Assembly (NCBI GenBank): GCA_009912235.1
Contig: WNDS01000003.1
Location: 434,001 to 498,000 of the forward strand
From: Stenotrophomonas maltophilia
Lineage (GTDB): Bacteria; Pseudomonadota; Gammaproteobacteria; Xanthomonadales; Xanthomonadaceae
Reading direction: 5' to 3'
DNA: 64,000 bases
Under the pieces are notes generated by a model, which saw only the letters and a program-made list of their open reading frames with translations, did no database searches and was not told the DNA's origin. Made by a program: the position numbers and the translations under genes. Positions 55,261-64,000 of this stretch are shown one piece after another (within the stretch, counting starts at the first letter, position 1; each line of letters begins with the position of its first letter).

Positions 55261-55920
55261 TCAGGCCACGCCGAACCGCTGCTGCAGCCAGTCGCCCAGC
55301 GCCTGGATTTCCTCGGCGCAGACCTGGTGCGCCATCGGGTAGCCGTGCCACTGCACGTCCAGGCCCAGCGCCTGCAGCGCCTGCGCGCTGTGCAAGGCCA
55401 CCGCCTGCGGAATGACCGGGTCGGCACTGCCATGGGCCATGAACACCGGCACCTCGACCGCGCCCTCGGCGCGGCGCGCGGTCTCTGCTTCGGGCAGGTA
55501 GGTGGACAGTGCGATCAGCCCGGCCAGCGGTGCGGTGCGCGACAGCGCGGCGGTAAGGATGACCGCGCCGCCCTGCGAGAAGCCGGCCAGGAACACATGG
55601 TCGGGGGCGATGCCGCGCTCGACTTCGCGCGCGATCAGCGCGTCCAGTTCGGCCACCGAAGCGTGCACGCCGGGCATGTCCGCACGCGAACGGAAATCCA
55701 TGCCGACGATGTCATACCAGCCGCGCATCGGCACGCCACCGTTGATGGTGATCGGGCGCACCGGCGCGTTGGGAAACACGAAGCGCAGCGCCGGCCAGTG
55801 CGGGCGCACCAGCTCGGGCACGATCGGCGCGAAATCATGTGCGTCCGCGCCCAGCCCGTGCAGCCAGATGATCGACCACTGCGGCGAAGCGCCGGTTTCC
55901 TGTTCCACCGTCTGCAGCAT
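55261..55920 (-). CDS. Alpha/beta-hydrolase, carboxylesterase/phospholipase family
   Basis: A 219-residue esterase of the bacterial carboxylesterase/acyl-protein-thioesterase type. The oxyanion segment is IIWLHGLGADAHDFAPIVPE, the nucleophile Ser is in FLAGFSQGGAVILTAAL, the acid Asp in MAHGSADPVIP and the His in YPMAHQVCAEE. It probably cleaves short-chain esters in the cytoplasm. The stop lies 4 bp before the algZ-like frame begins, so the two may share a transcript; the opgH stop is 51 bp upstream. Confidence 0.88.
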   Translation of the reverse strand: MLQTVEQETGASPQWSIIWLHGLGADAHDFAPIVPELVRPHWPALRFVFPNAPVRPITINGGVPMRGWYDIVGMDFRSRADMPGVHASVAELDALIAREVERGIAPDHVFLAGFSQGGAVILTAALSRTAPLAGLIALSTYLPEAETARRAEGAVEVPVFMAHGSADPVIPQAVALHSAQALQALGLDVQWHGYPMAHQVCAEEIQALGDWLQQRFGVA

Positions 55921-55970
55921 GTTGCGGCTCCAAGGCATCTGGGCCGCATTATGCCGCCTGGCCGCGCCGA

Positions 55971-57881
55971 TCAGTACAGCGGCGGCTGCTCGGCGGCCTC
56001 GCGGCGCAGCTGGGCGGCGCGCACCAGCACCGGCGGCGGGGTGTTTTCCTCGGGAATGTCGAGCAGGCCCCAGCGGTGCAGCCAGCTGCCCGGGCCACGT
56101 GAGGAGGTGAGCGCGACCACCGGAATGGCCAGCACCATGCCGATGATGACCGGCGACATCCACGCCGCCAGCGGCGGCGACACCGCCCACGCCAGCGCGC
56201 CCATGAAGGCACCGAATACGCCCAGGCCGCCGTAGCTCTTCAGCAGCGACCACCAGGAAATGCCGGCATCGTCGCGCTGCTGCGCGTCCCAGCCCGAATC
56301 GCGGCCGGACAGTACTTCGGCCACGCCGCGCGACTGCACGTACATCACCACCGGCGCCATCAGCGCGGCCAGCACGGTTTCCACCAGCATGGCGATGAAG
56401 GCGCGCACGGTGCCGCCGCAGCCCCGCCGGTCGACCGGGTCCAGCAGCATGGCGAGGTAGCCCAGCACCTTCGGTGCCAGCAGCACCACCATGGTGGCGC
56501 CGAACAGCCGCACCACCTGCTCTTCGTCCTGCGAGCGCCAGTAGACGCTGGGCGAGAGATGCAGCAGCGCGTTGAAATCGATGCCTTCCTGGAACAGCGG
56601 CACGGCGATGCCGATCAGCATCAGCATGGCCCACATCGGCGCGGTGAAGTAATGGCCGATGCCGATCAGCATGTGCGTGCGGCTGATCCAGTGCAGGCCG
56701 CGGCTGCCCACCACCTTGGCGTGCTGCAGGTTGCCCTGGCACCAGCGGCGGTCGCGCACCAGCAGGTCGGTCAGGGTCGGCGGGCCTTCTTCGTAGCTGC
56801 CCTTCAGGTAGGGCACCATGTGCGCGGCCCAGCCACCACGGCGCATCAGGGCGGCCTCGACGAAATCGTGGCTGAGCACGTGGCCGCCAAACGGCTTGCG
56901 GCCCGGCAGCGACGGCAGGCCGGCCTGTTCGGCGAAGGCGCGGGTGCGGATGATCGCGTTGTGGCCCCAGTAGTTGCTTTCGGCGCCATGCCACCAGGCC
57001 ACGCCACGGGCGATGACCGGGCCGTACACGCGGCCACCGAACTGCTGCATGCGCGAGAACAGCGTGCGCCCGCCGATCACCGCCGGCAGGGTCTGGATGA
57101 TGCCGACATCGGCGTTGTGTTCCATGCCCGCCACCAGGCGCACGATGGTGTCGCCGGTCATCAGGCTGTCGGCGTCCAGGATCAGCATCTGCGGGTAGGC
57201 GCCACCGAAGCGGCGTACCCAGTCGGCGATGTTGCCGGCCTTGCGCCCGCCGTTGTCGCCGCGCCGGCGGTAGTACAGGCGCGCGTGGCCATCGGGCACC
57301 GCGTCACGCAGTTCTGCGAACACCTTCTCCTCGGCGGCGGCGATGTCCTCGCGCCGGGTGTCGCTGAGCACGAAGAAATCGAAGCGGCCCAGCTGGCCGG
57401 TTTCGGCCACCGATTCATAGATCGCGTGCAGGCCGGCCAGCAGCCATCGCGGGTCTTCGTTGTAGGTGGGCATCAGCAGCGCGGTGCGGCTGTGCACGGT
57501 CGGCAACGGCTGGTCCGGGTCGATGCCCAGGCGGTAGCCACGGTCGAACACGGCGGTCAGGAAGCCGGCCACGGCACTGGCGAAGGACAGCGCGATCCAC
57601 GCGAACAGGCCGACGAACAGCACCAGCAGGCAGGCTTCGAGCACGCTGATGCCGTCGCGCGACAGCACCCGCCACATCATGCGGGTGGCCACGGCGGTCA
57701 TCGCCACCATGCCCCCCCAGATGTACAGGCGGCGCAGGCCGATCATGCGCGGCGAGGTACGGTGCCGGCGCACGTGCAGGCTGCCTTCGTGCAGGGTCTG
57801 CTCGGGCATCGTCAACGGCGATTCCGCCGGCAGCAGGGCATTGCCCGCATCGATTCCGGCAGTGGCGGTCTGGATGGTCAT
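55971..57881 (-). CDS. opgH: Osmoregulated periplasmic glucan glucosyltransferase
   Basis: A 636-residue inner-membrane GT2 enzyme that makes the beta-glucan backbone of osmoregulated periplasmic glucans. Membrane helices lie at about 50-115 and through the C-terminal third. The catalytic core has [40 protein letters not shown] (DxD) and [17 protein letters not shown]. It is shorter than the E. coli protein (about 850), as usual in xanthomonads. opgG/opgD is not adjacent. The upstream 474-bp gap is shared with the divergent cirA-like gene. Confidence 0.93.
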   Translation of the reverse strand: MTIQTATAGIDAGNALLPAESPLTMPEQTLHEGSLHVRRHRTSPRMIGLRRLYIWGGMVAMTAVATRMMWRVLSRDGISVLEACLLVLFVGLFAWIALSFASAVAGFLTAVFDRGYRLGIDPDQPLPTVHSRTALLMPTYNEDPRWLLAGLHAIYESVAETGQLGRFDFFVLSDTRREDIAAAEEKVFAELRDAVPDGHARLYYRRRGDNGGRKAGNIADWVRRFGGAYPQMLILDADSLMTGDTIVRLVAGMEHNADVGIIQTLPAVIGGRTLFSRMQQFGGRVYGPVIARGVAWWHGAESNYWGHNAIIRTRAFAEQAGLPSLPGRKPFGGHVLSHDFVEAALMRRGGWAAHMVPYLKGSYEEGPPTLTDLLVRDRRWCQGNLQHAKVVGSRGLHWISRTHMLIGIGHYFTAPMWAMLMLIGIAVPLFQEGIDFNALLHLSPSVYWRSQDEEQVVRLFGATMVVLLAPKVLGYLAMLLDPVDRRGCGGTVRAFIAMLVETVLAALMAPVVMYVQSRGVAEVLSGRDSGWDAQQRDDAGISWWSLLKSYGGLGVFGAFMGALAWAVSPPLAAWMSPVIIGMVLAIPVVALTSSRGPGSWLHRWGLLDIPEENTPPPVLVRAAQLRREAAEQPPLY

Positions 57882-58186
57882 CGGTTACCCCGTCCTGCCC
57901 ACGCGGCGGGCCAGCCTGGCCGCGTCCCGCGCGTGGAAGCTCCTGGCGCGCGATCCGGGCACGCGTACCTGTCCTGGCTGCGCTGGCTCGTGGCTGCGCA
58001 GGCGATGTCTTTCACTACCGGAACCCACGCGATCTCCAACGGGCGGATACGAAAATGCGCTCCAGTCTAGGGGCGCAAACGTAAGCCGAGCGCGAAGGCG
58101 TTCTTCGATGTTTTCGCCCATTCAGCATTCTCGGGCGCGCAACCCGGCCAGCGCAAGCGGGTAACCGCCGGTACTGGCATGTAACA

Positions 58187-58205
58187 AATGATAACGGTTA
58201 TCATT
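58187..58205. promoter_or_regulatory. Fur box upstream of the TonB receptor
   Basis: AATGATAACGGTTATCATT is a perfect 19-bp palindrome of the ATGATAAT/ATTATCAT type recognised by Fur. It lies 150 bp before the receptor ATG. It predicts iron repression of the receptor. Position relative to the promoter is not resolved, and the opgH promoter could also be affected. Confidence 0.8.
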
Positions 58206-58355
58206 CCGTTAACCAGGCAGGTCACGGCCACGCCGTCCGACCCACCCAGCCGCGCCGGTCAGCGACCGCGCGCCCGACGACCCATGGAGGGGACGCGGCC
58301 TGGTGCCGCCTGCATTCCCCGCCGCATGGGTCTTCCTCCTCCTACGGAAGTCATC

Positions 58356-60392
58356 ATGTCTGCTACCCGCAATGCCCCCGTGCGCCCGCTGCGCACCCGC
58401 CTGGCCAGTGCCCTGGCCACCGCCTGCCTGCTGCCGCTGCCTGCCCTGGCCGCCCCGTCGGCCGACGCCTCGACCAAGGACCTGGACACCGTGGTGGTGA
58501 CCGCTTCCGGCTACCAGCAGCTGATCAAGGACGCGCCGGCCAGTATCAGCGTCATTTCGCGCGAAGACATCGAGCGCCAGCCGGTGCACGACCTGGCCAC
58601 CCTGCTCAGCCGCGTGCCGGGCGTCACCGGCGGCCTGAGCGCGGTGGGCGAGCAGTCCAAGATCAAGCTGCGCGGCATGCCCTCCAACTACACGCTGGTG
58701 CTGGTGGACGGCAAGCGCATGGGCAGTTCGGCCTCGACCAACTACCGCCCCGACCTGGGCCGCCAGGACCTGAACTGGATCGCCCCGGACCAGATCGAAC
58801 GCATCGAGGTGGTGCGCGGGCCGATGTCCTCGCTGTACGGCTCGGATGCGATGGGCGGGGTGATCAACATCATCACCAAACGCATCGGCAAGCAGTGGGG
58901 CGGCAGCGCCGCCCACAGCTACACCCGCCCGCAGGATGACAAGCGCGGCGACACCCAGCAGATCGGCGCCACCTTCTCCGGCCCGCTGGGCGAGACCGCC
59001 GGCCTGCGCATTGGTGCCAACAGCATGCGCCGAGATTCGGACAGCTCCAACGGTGGCGTGTACGGCAACGCCTATGCCGGCGAGAAGGACCGCAACGTCG
59101 ATGCCCTGCTGGAATGGCGCCCGAGCGAGCGCCAGACGATCTCGCTGGAAGCCGGCAACGGCGTGCAGCAGGCCTTCGCCAGCCAGGCACTGGAAAAGGA
59201 AGGCGATGGTGCCTGGGGTGCCAGTGAACTCAAGCGCACCTCGCTGGGCCTGAGCCATGACGGCAGCTGGGATTTCGGCACCTCCAAGATCAGTGCCTAC
59301 CGCACCGAATACAAGAACGACATCGGCCCGACCGGGCGCTCGGAGGCCACCGACACCATCGTCGAAGGCAGCCTGACCACGCCGTTCACCTGGGGCGTGG
59401 ACCACCAGCTGGCGGTGGGCGGCCAGTGGAAGCGCCAGGAGCTGACCAACACCGACACCATCGGCCTGGCACCGATCGACTACGCCGGCAACCCGGTGGT
59501 CGGCTCGGCGCTGGAAGTGGATACCTGGGCGCTGTTCGTGGAAGACGAACTGAAGCTGCACCGCACCCTGGCACTGACCGTGGGCGCGCGCCTGGACCAC
59601 CACGAGAAGTTCGGCAGCCATGTGAGCCCGCGTGCCTACCTGGTCTGGCACCCCACCGAACAGTGGACCGTGCGTGGCGGCGTGTCCAAGGGCTTCCGCG
59701 GCCCCAGCCTGACCGAGAACGCGCCCAGCGCGGCCGCCCAGTCCGGCGGCCGCGGCTGCACCTCGCTGATTCCGCTGGGCTATGTGCGCGGTGGCTGCTA
59801 CATGGCCGGCAACCCGAACCTGGACTCGGAAACCAGCACCAACCGCGAGATCGGCATCAGCTTCGACAACGACGTGGTCGACGCCGGCGTGACCTACTTC
59901 CACACCGATTTCAACAACAAGATCGAGTACGACGCGCTGGGCTACTTCAACGGCTACTGGTGGACGCGCATGACCAACGTGGCACGCGCCCGCACCGCCG
60001 GCATGGAAGGCAACCTGAACTTCCGTTTCGGCGAGCAGTGGCGCTGGCGCACGTCGGCCACGTGGATGAAGGAAGCCAAGAACCTGACCACCGGCCGCAA
60101 CCTGATCGACACGCCGGAATTCTCGGGGTATTCGTCGCTGGACTGGACGCCGGGTCCGGCCTTCTCCAACAGCCTGTCGGCGCAGTACACCGGCAAGCAG
60201 AGCGGCGTGGCCAGCACCTTCGTCAAGGCATACACGCTGTATGACCTGACCGGGGCCTGGAACGTCAACGAGGTGCTGACGCTGCGCGGCGGTGTCAGCA
60301 ACCTGGCGGGCAAGAAGGTCTATGCCGATGGCGCGGCCGACTACTTCGTGGCCGGCCGCAGCTACTTCATGAGCGTCACCGCACGCTTCTGA
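58356..60392 (+). CDS. CirA-like TonB-dependent siderophore receptor
   Basis: A 678-residue outer-membrane receptor. The signal peptide (LASALATACLLPLPALA) precedes a TonB box-like DLDTVVVTASG. The plug has LIKDAPASISVISREDIERQ and IERIEVVRGPMSSLYGSDAM; the 22-strand barrel ends SYFMSVTARF. The plug resembles E. coli CirA, which takes up catecholate siderophore breakdown products. A Fur box upstream supports iron regulation. The start at 58356 gives a clean signal peptide. Confidence 0.92.
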   Translation: MSATRNAPVRPLRTRLASALATACLLPLPALAAPSADASTKDLDTVVVTASGYQQLIKDAPASISVISREDIERQPVHDLATLLSRVPGVTGGLSAVGEQSKIKLRGMPSNYTLVLVDGKRMGSSASTNYRPDLGRQDLNWIAPDQIERIEVVRGPMSSLYGSDAMGGVINIITKRIGKQWGGSAAHSYTRPQDDKRGDTQQIGATFSGPLGETAGLRIGANSMRRDSDSSNGGVYGNAYAGEKDRNVDALLEWRPSERQTISLEAGNGVQQAFASQALEKEGDGAWGASELKRTSLGLSHDGSWDFGTSKISAYRTEYKNDIGPTGRSEATDTIVEGSLTTPFTWGVDHQLAVGGQWKRQELTNTDTIGLAPIDYAGNPVVGSALEVDTWALFVEDELKLHRTLALTVGARLDHHEKFGSHVSPRAYLVWHPTEQWTVRGGVSKGFRGPSLTENAPSAAAQSGGRGCTSLIPLGYVRGGCYMAGNPNLDSETSTNREIGISFDNDVVDAGVTYFHTDFNNKIEYDALGYFNGYWWTRMTNVARARTAGMEGNLNFRFGEQWRWRTSATWMKEAKNLTTGRNLIDTPEFSGYSSLDWTPGPAFSNSLSAQYTGKQSGVASTFVKAYTLYDLTGAWNVNEVLTLRGGVSNLAGKKVYADGAADYFVAGRSYFMSVTARF

Positions 60393-60445
60393 GGTCGCGT
60401 GGATCGCGCTGGCCCAACGCCAGCGCGGTCGTCGCGGTCACGCGC

Positions 60446-60616
60446 TCAGGCGTTGTCCGGCTCGGGCTGCGGCGCCGGGCGTGCGGCCGCCGCGCGTGCG
60501 CGGTCCATCGCCACGGCCAGTTGCTGGGCGGCGAGCAGTTGTTGTGCCTGCACCACTTCGGGCGTCGGCAGCAGCACCGGTCCCGGTGCGTTTTCAGGTG
60601 TAACAGGGGTGGTCAT
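60446..60616 (-). CDS. Small hypothetical protein, 56 aa
   Basis: MTTPVTPENAPGPVLLPTPE at the start and an Ala/Pro-rich, low-complexity C-terminus (ARAAAARPAPQPEPDNA). It has a good GGAGG ribosome site 4 bases upstream of the ATG at 60616. No family is recognised. It is convergent with the receptor gene. Confidence 0.5.
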   Translation of the reverse strand: MTTPVTPENAPGPVLLPTPEVVQAQQLLAAQQLAVAMDRARAAAARPAPQPEPDNA

Positions 60617-60812
60617 GCAACCTCCATGGTCATCCCGCCACGGCCCGGTTGACGATGGGGCCGGCGGCGGAACTGCGCACCCTACCGCAAATACAGGGCA
60701 GGAAGGTGACGACAACGCTGAACAAGGCAGCCGACGGGGCCGGGACCGGCGTTGACGCGGTCTGAATACGCAGCCGGCTAACATGTAATCGATTCCAACA
60801 AGGATGTTTCCC

Positions 60813-61199
60813 ATGAGCACCATCGATACCACCCGCTACAGCCCGAAGTGGCAGTTCCGCTTCAACTTCTTCCAGCAGCACGGCAGCCCCAAGGAGCCGG
60901 CCTTCAAGCAGGCCTGGAAGGCACTGTCCTTTGGCGATCGGCTGAAGATCAACATCAATTTCTTCGCGCTGTTCTTCGGTGCGATCTACCTGTTCATCCT
61001 GGGCATGTGGCGCAAGGCGCTGGCACTGATCGGGGTGAACATCGTGTTGATCCTGGTCACCGCGTTCCTGCCCGATGCGGTGGCGCGCGGCCTGTTCGTG
61101 GCGCTGAACCTGCTGGTGGCCTTCACCACCAACTACAGCTACTACCTGGACCAGATGCGGGGTTCCAAGAGCTGGAACCCGTTCGAAGGCCTGATGTAA
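60813..61199 (+). CDS. DUF2628-like membrane protein, 128 aa
   Basis: A small inner-membrane protein: charged N-terminus (PKWQFRFNFFQQHGSPKEPA), then a motif SFGDRLKININFFALFFGAI and two or three hydrophobic helices (IYLFILGMWRKALALIGVNI, GLFVALNLLVAFTTNYSYYL). AAGGA is 9 bases before the ATG at 60813; an ATG three codons earlier is possible. The function is unknown. Confidence 0.75.
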   Translation: MSTIDTTRYSPKWQFRFNFFQQHGSPKEPAFKQAWKALSFGDRLKININFFALFFGAIYLFILGMWRKALALIGVNIVLILVTAFLPDAVARGLFVALNLLVAFTTNYSYYLDQMRGSKSWNPFEGLM

Positions 61200-61287
61200 G
61201 CAAGGCTGCTGCAGGCGGCCCCAGCGTCACCCGGGCCGCTGTCATCCAGGCTGCGCGGATGCTTCTGCGCTGAGATACCTGTACTTG

Positions 61288-61315
61288 CCCGCGCCCGGCA
61301 CTGACCGGGCGCGGG
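61288..61315. terminator. Bidirectional hairpin terminator
   Basis: CCCGCGCCCGG and CCGGGCGCGGG form a perfect 11-bp stem with a 6-base loop between convergent genes, followed by TGCTTTC on the plus strand. Confidence 0.7.
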
Positions 61316-61327
61316 TGCTTTCGCATC

Positions 61328-63862
61328 TCAGGCAGCCTGGCGCGTGGCCGCCCTGCCGCGCGGCGCCAGGCGGAAACGTGCCACCGCCACCGCCAGCTGC
61401 TCGGCCTGCTCTTCCATCGCGCGTGCCGCAGCCGTGGCTTCCTCCGCCAGCGCCGCGTTCTGCTGGGTGGTCTCGTCCATCTGCACCACGGTCTGGTTGA
61501 CCTGTTCGATACCGGCGCTCTGCTCGCGCGAGGCGGCGGAGATTTCGGCCATGATGTCGTTCACGCGGCCGACCTGGCCGACGATGTCCTGCATGGTCTG
61601 GCCGGCGCCGCGCACCAGCTGCGCGCCCTGCCCGACCTGCTGCACGGAAGCATCGATCAGGTCCTTGATCTCCTTGGCCGCCGCCGCCGAGCGCTGTGCC
61701 AGCGCGCGCACTTCACTGGCCACCACCGCAAAGCCACGGCCCTGCTCGCCGGCGCGTGCCGCTTCCACGGCGGCATTGAGCGCCAGGATGTTGGTCTGGA
61801 ACGCGATGCCGTCGATGACGCTGATGATCTCGGCGATGCGCTGCGAGGAGGCTTCGATGCTGGCGATGGTGTCCACCACCTCGCCCACCACCTGGCCACC
61901 CTGCCCGGCCACCGAAGCGGCCGAGGCGGCCAGCTGGTTGGCCTGCACCGCATGGTCGGCGTTCTGGCGCACGGAGGAGGTCAGCTCCTCCATCGAGGCA
62001 GCGGTTTCTTCCAGGTTGGCCGCCTGCTGTGCGGTACGGCGCGAGAGGTCGTTGTTGCCGGCAGCGATCTCGCCGGCGGCCAGGCGGATGCTGGCCGCCG
62101 ACTGCTGGATCTGGCCGACGATGCCGGTCAGCTGGGCCACCGTGCTGTTGGCATCGTCGCGCATGCGTGCGAACACGCCCTGGAATTCGCCGTGCATGCG
62201 CGTGATCAGGTCGCCGGCGGCGAGGGCCTGCAGCAGGGTGGACAGGGCGGCCAGGTTGCCGTCGCTGGCCTGCATCATGCTGTTCAGCGTGGCCACCATG
62301 CGGCGGAAATCATCCTCGAAGCGCGCCTCGTCGCCACGCACGTCGAAGTCGCCGGCGGCAGCGGCGGCGGCCAGCTGCTGGATCTGCTCGTTGATCGCCG
62401 CCAGGTTCTGCTTGGTGGTGGCCATGGCCGCGGTGAAGGCGGCCTTCTCGCCCGGCAACACGTCCATGTCCACGCTCAGGTCACCCACCGCATAGCGCTG
62501 CATCACCTCCACCAGGCGCTGGGTGACTGCGTTGCTGGCCGCCACCAGCGCATTGCTGTCGGCCACCATGCGGCCGTACTCGCCCGGAAACGCGCTGGCA
62601 TCCATGCGGTAGCTGATCTCGCCGTTCTCATGCCGGTGCGCCATCTCCGACTGCGCGGCCATCACCGCCTGCAGCTGGCCGCGCATGCCCTGCATGGCCG
62701 CCAGCAGGCGGCCGACTTCGTCGTTGCCGCGCGCCGGCAGGGCGGTGTCCAGCTTGCCGGCCGCCACATCACCGGCAATGCGCACGGCCTGTGCCAGCGG
62801 GCGCACCGCCAGCCGCTGCAGCAGCAGGTACACGCCCGCACTGAGCACCAGTGCAGCGATGACACCCACCAGCAGGATGGTCCACAGCAGCTGCCGGGCC
62901 TGGGCGATGATCACCGCGTGCGGTACCACCACGCCCAGCGCGAAGCGCTGCAGGGCATCGCCCACGCGCAGCGGCACATACAGTCGCACGTTGCCGGCGG
63001 CATCAGGTTCGAAGGCTTTGAAGGTGTGGTCGGTGGCCACGGTGTCGAGCATGCGCGCGGTCAGCGCGTCACCGCGCCGGGTGCCGATCTCCGCTGCGTC
63101 GGCCGCGGCCAGCACCACGCCCTTGGGCGACAGCAGCTCCACATGGCCGGCCTGCATCGGCTTCAGCGCCGCCAGGTGCTTCTGCAGTGCGGCCAGCTAG
63201 AAATCGACGGTGAACACGCCGAGGAAGCTGCCGCTGCCATCGATGATGGGCGTGCTCAGCGTGCTCATCAGTACCTGCTTGCCGCCGATGTCGTAGGCGT
63301 AGGGCTCGCTCACCTTCGGCTGCTTGTCGCTGCGCGGCCCCAGGTACCAGTCGGCCGAGCCATCGGCGGCCTCGGTGTAGGCGGTCATCGGCGACTGCTG
63401 CGGCGCGCCGTCATACCAGGCCCAGTAGCTCATGAAGCGCCCGGTGGCATCGTGTGCCTCGCTGTTGACGAAGGCCGCGTCCTTGTCGTCGAAGGCGTCG
63501 CCCTCCCACATGGCGCTCTTGCCCAGCCATTCCGGGTGCACCCGCAGCTGCTCGCCGATGACCGCCGCCACGCTGGCGCGGTTGGGTACATCGCCGCGGG
63601 CGCGCTGGGCCAGCACCATTTCCACCATCGCATCGTTGCTGGCGAAGGCGGTGCCGAGGTCGGCCGCCGCCTGGTGGGCTTCGGCAGCGGCCTCGCTGGC
63701 CATGGCCTGGCGCGAGGCATCGATCAGCGCGGTGCTGGCCTGGCGGTAGATCAACAGCGCGGTAAGGCCGAAGCACAGCAGGGCGATCAGCACCGTGCCC
63801 AGCATCAGTGCGTTGGCGATGCTGCCGGGGCGGGCAGCGGCGGAGGGGCGGGACGGGGACAT
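61328..63862 (-). pseudogene. Methyl-accepting chemotaxis protein interrupted by an amber codon
   Basis: The frame encodes about 844 residues: an N-terminal helix (ANALMLGTVLIALLCFGLTA), a double-Cache periplasmic sensor (WAWYDGAPQQSPMTAYTEAA, MSTLSTPIIDGSGSFLGVFT), a second helix ([20 protein letters not shown]), HAMP and linker regions, and the MCP signalling hairpin ([20 protein letters not shown]). A TAG at 63197-63199 (codon 222) follows VFTVDF in the sensor domain; the continuation is [15 protein letters not shown] in the same frame, so CAG to TAG is likely. As read no signalling domain would be made. Confidence 0.9.
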
Positions 63863-64000
63863 GGAAGGGGAGTTCCGGCCAGGACCAAGGCGCGGTCACG
63901 CTGAGCGCACACGCTGGTAGCGGCCTGCCACGTCCGATATTGAGGGGCCGGGCCGCGGGTGCGGCGGCGGCCGTTCAGCACGGTGCCTGCGCCGCCGCGG

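Overview
The window is a 64 kb piece of high-GC chromosome from a Xanthomonadaceae bacterium, almost certainly a Stenotrophomonas of the S. maltophilia group. The evidence is the protein sequences, the gene order (an algZ-algR-hemC neighbourhood, the complete atp operon, aceF next to a lipoyl-domain lpd), and many GTAG-headed palindromic repeats of the kind known in S. maltophilia as SMAG elements. No phage, plasmid, insertion sequence, CRISPR array, tRNA or rRNA was seen.

Layout. 1-9.4 kb holds metabolic and housekeeping genes: EamA transporter, YajQ, aldehyde dehydrogenase, DUF1415, a broken SDR, oligopeptidase A, a cysteine-synthase-like enzyme, glyoxalase I and a VOC protein. 9.4-18.6 kb holds a CBS protein, a YddG-like exporter and a MexEF-OprN-like RND efflux locus with a divergent LysR gene. 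18.7-28.6 kb holds glmS and, divergent from it, an eight-kilobase unit: periplasmic adaptor, ABC ATPase, two FtsX-type permeases, a secreted PDZ protein, an NtrC-type regulator and its histidine kinase. This unit is preceded by a near-consensus sigma-54 promoter and a 14-bp palindrome. 28.6-38.6 kb holds glmU, gtrA and atpIBEFHAGDC. 39-44.7 kb holds an outer-membrane barrel, lpd, aceF and a family-6 type DNA glycosylase. 44.8-52.9 kb holds an OmpW-like barrel, glpD-glpK, metQ, a WYL regulator, a lipoprotein, a DUF481 barrel and hemC. 53-64 kb holds a repeat cluster, algR-algZ, an esterase, opgH, a Fur-boxed CirA-like receptor, two small genes and a chemoreceptor.

The most interesting functional unit is the sigma-54-linked ABC exporter/two-component cassette (20.6-28.6 kb). 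It looks self-regulating: the operon that carries the sigma-54 promoter also encodes the sigma-54 activator. Its substrate cannot be told from sequence.

The second major observation is damage. Nine genes are interrupted by in-frame stops, single-base indels or internal deletions: SDR, RND pump, LysR, NtrC-type regulator, GNAT, OmpW-like barrel, glpD, algZ-like kinase and chemoreceptor. The six nonsense codons are five TAG and one TGA, each explicable by a G:C to A:T transition. The large essential genes (atp, glmS, glmU, aceF, lpd, hemC) are intact. This fits either a hypermutating, niche-adapting isolate or a draft-quality sequence; the sequence alone cannot decide.

The intergenic space is rich in structured repeats: SMAG dimers mostly between convergent genes, a head-to-head pair of long stem-loops (39.9-40.2 kb), three stacked inverted repeats between algR and hemC, and a 28-bp degenerate tandem repeat.
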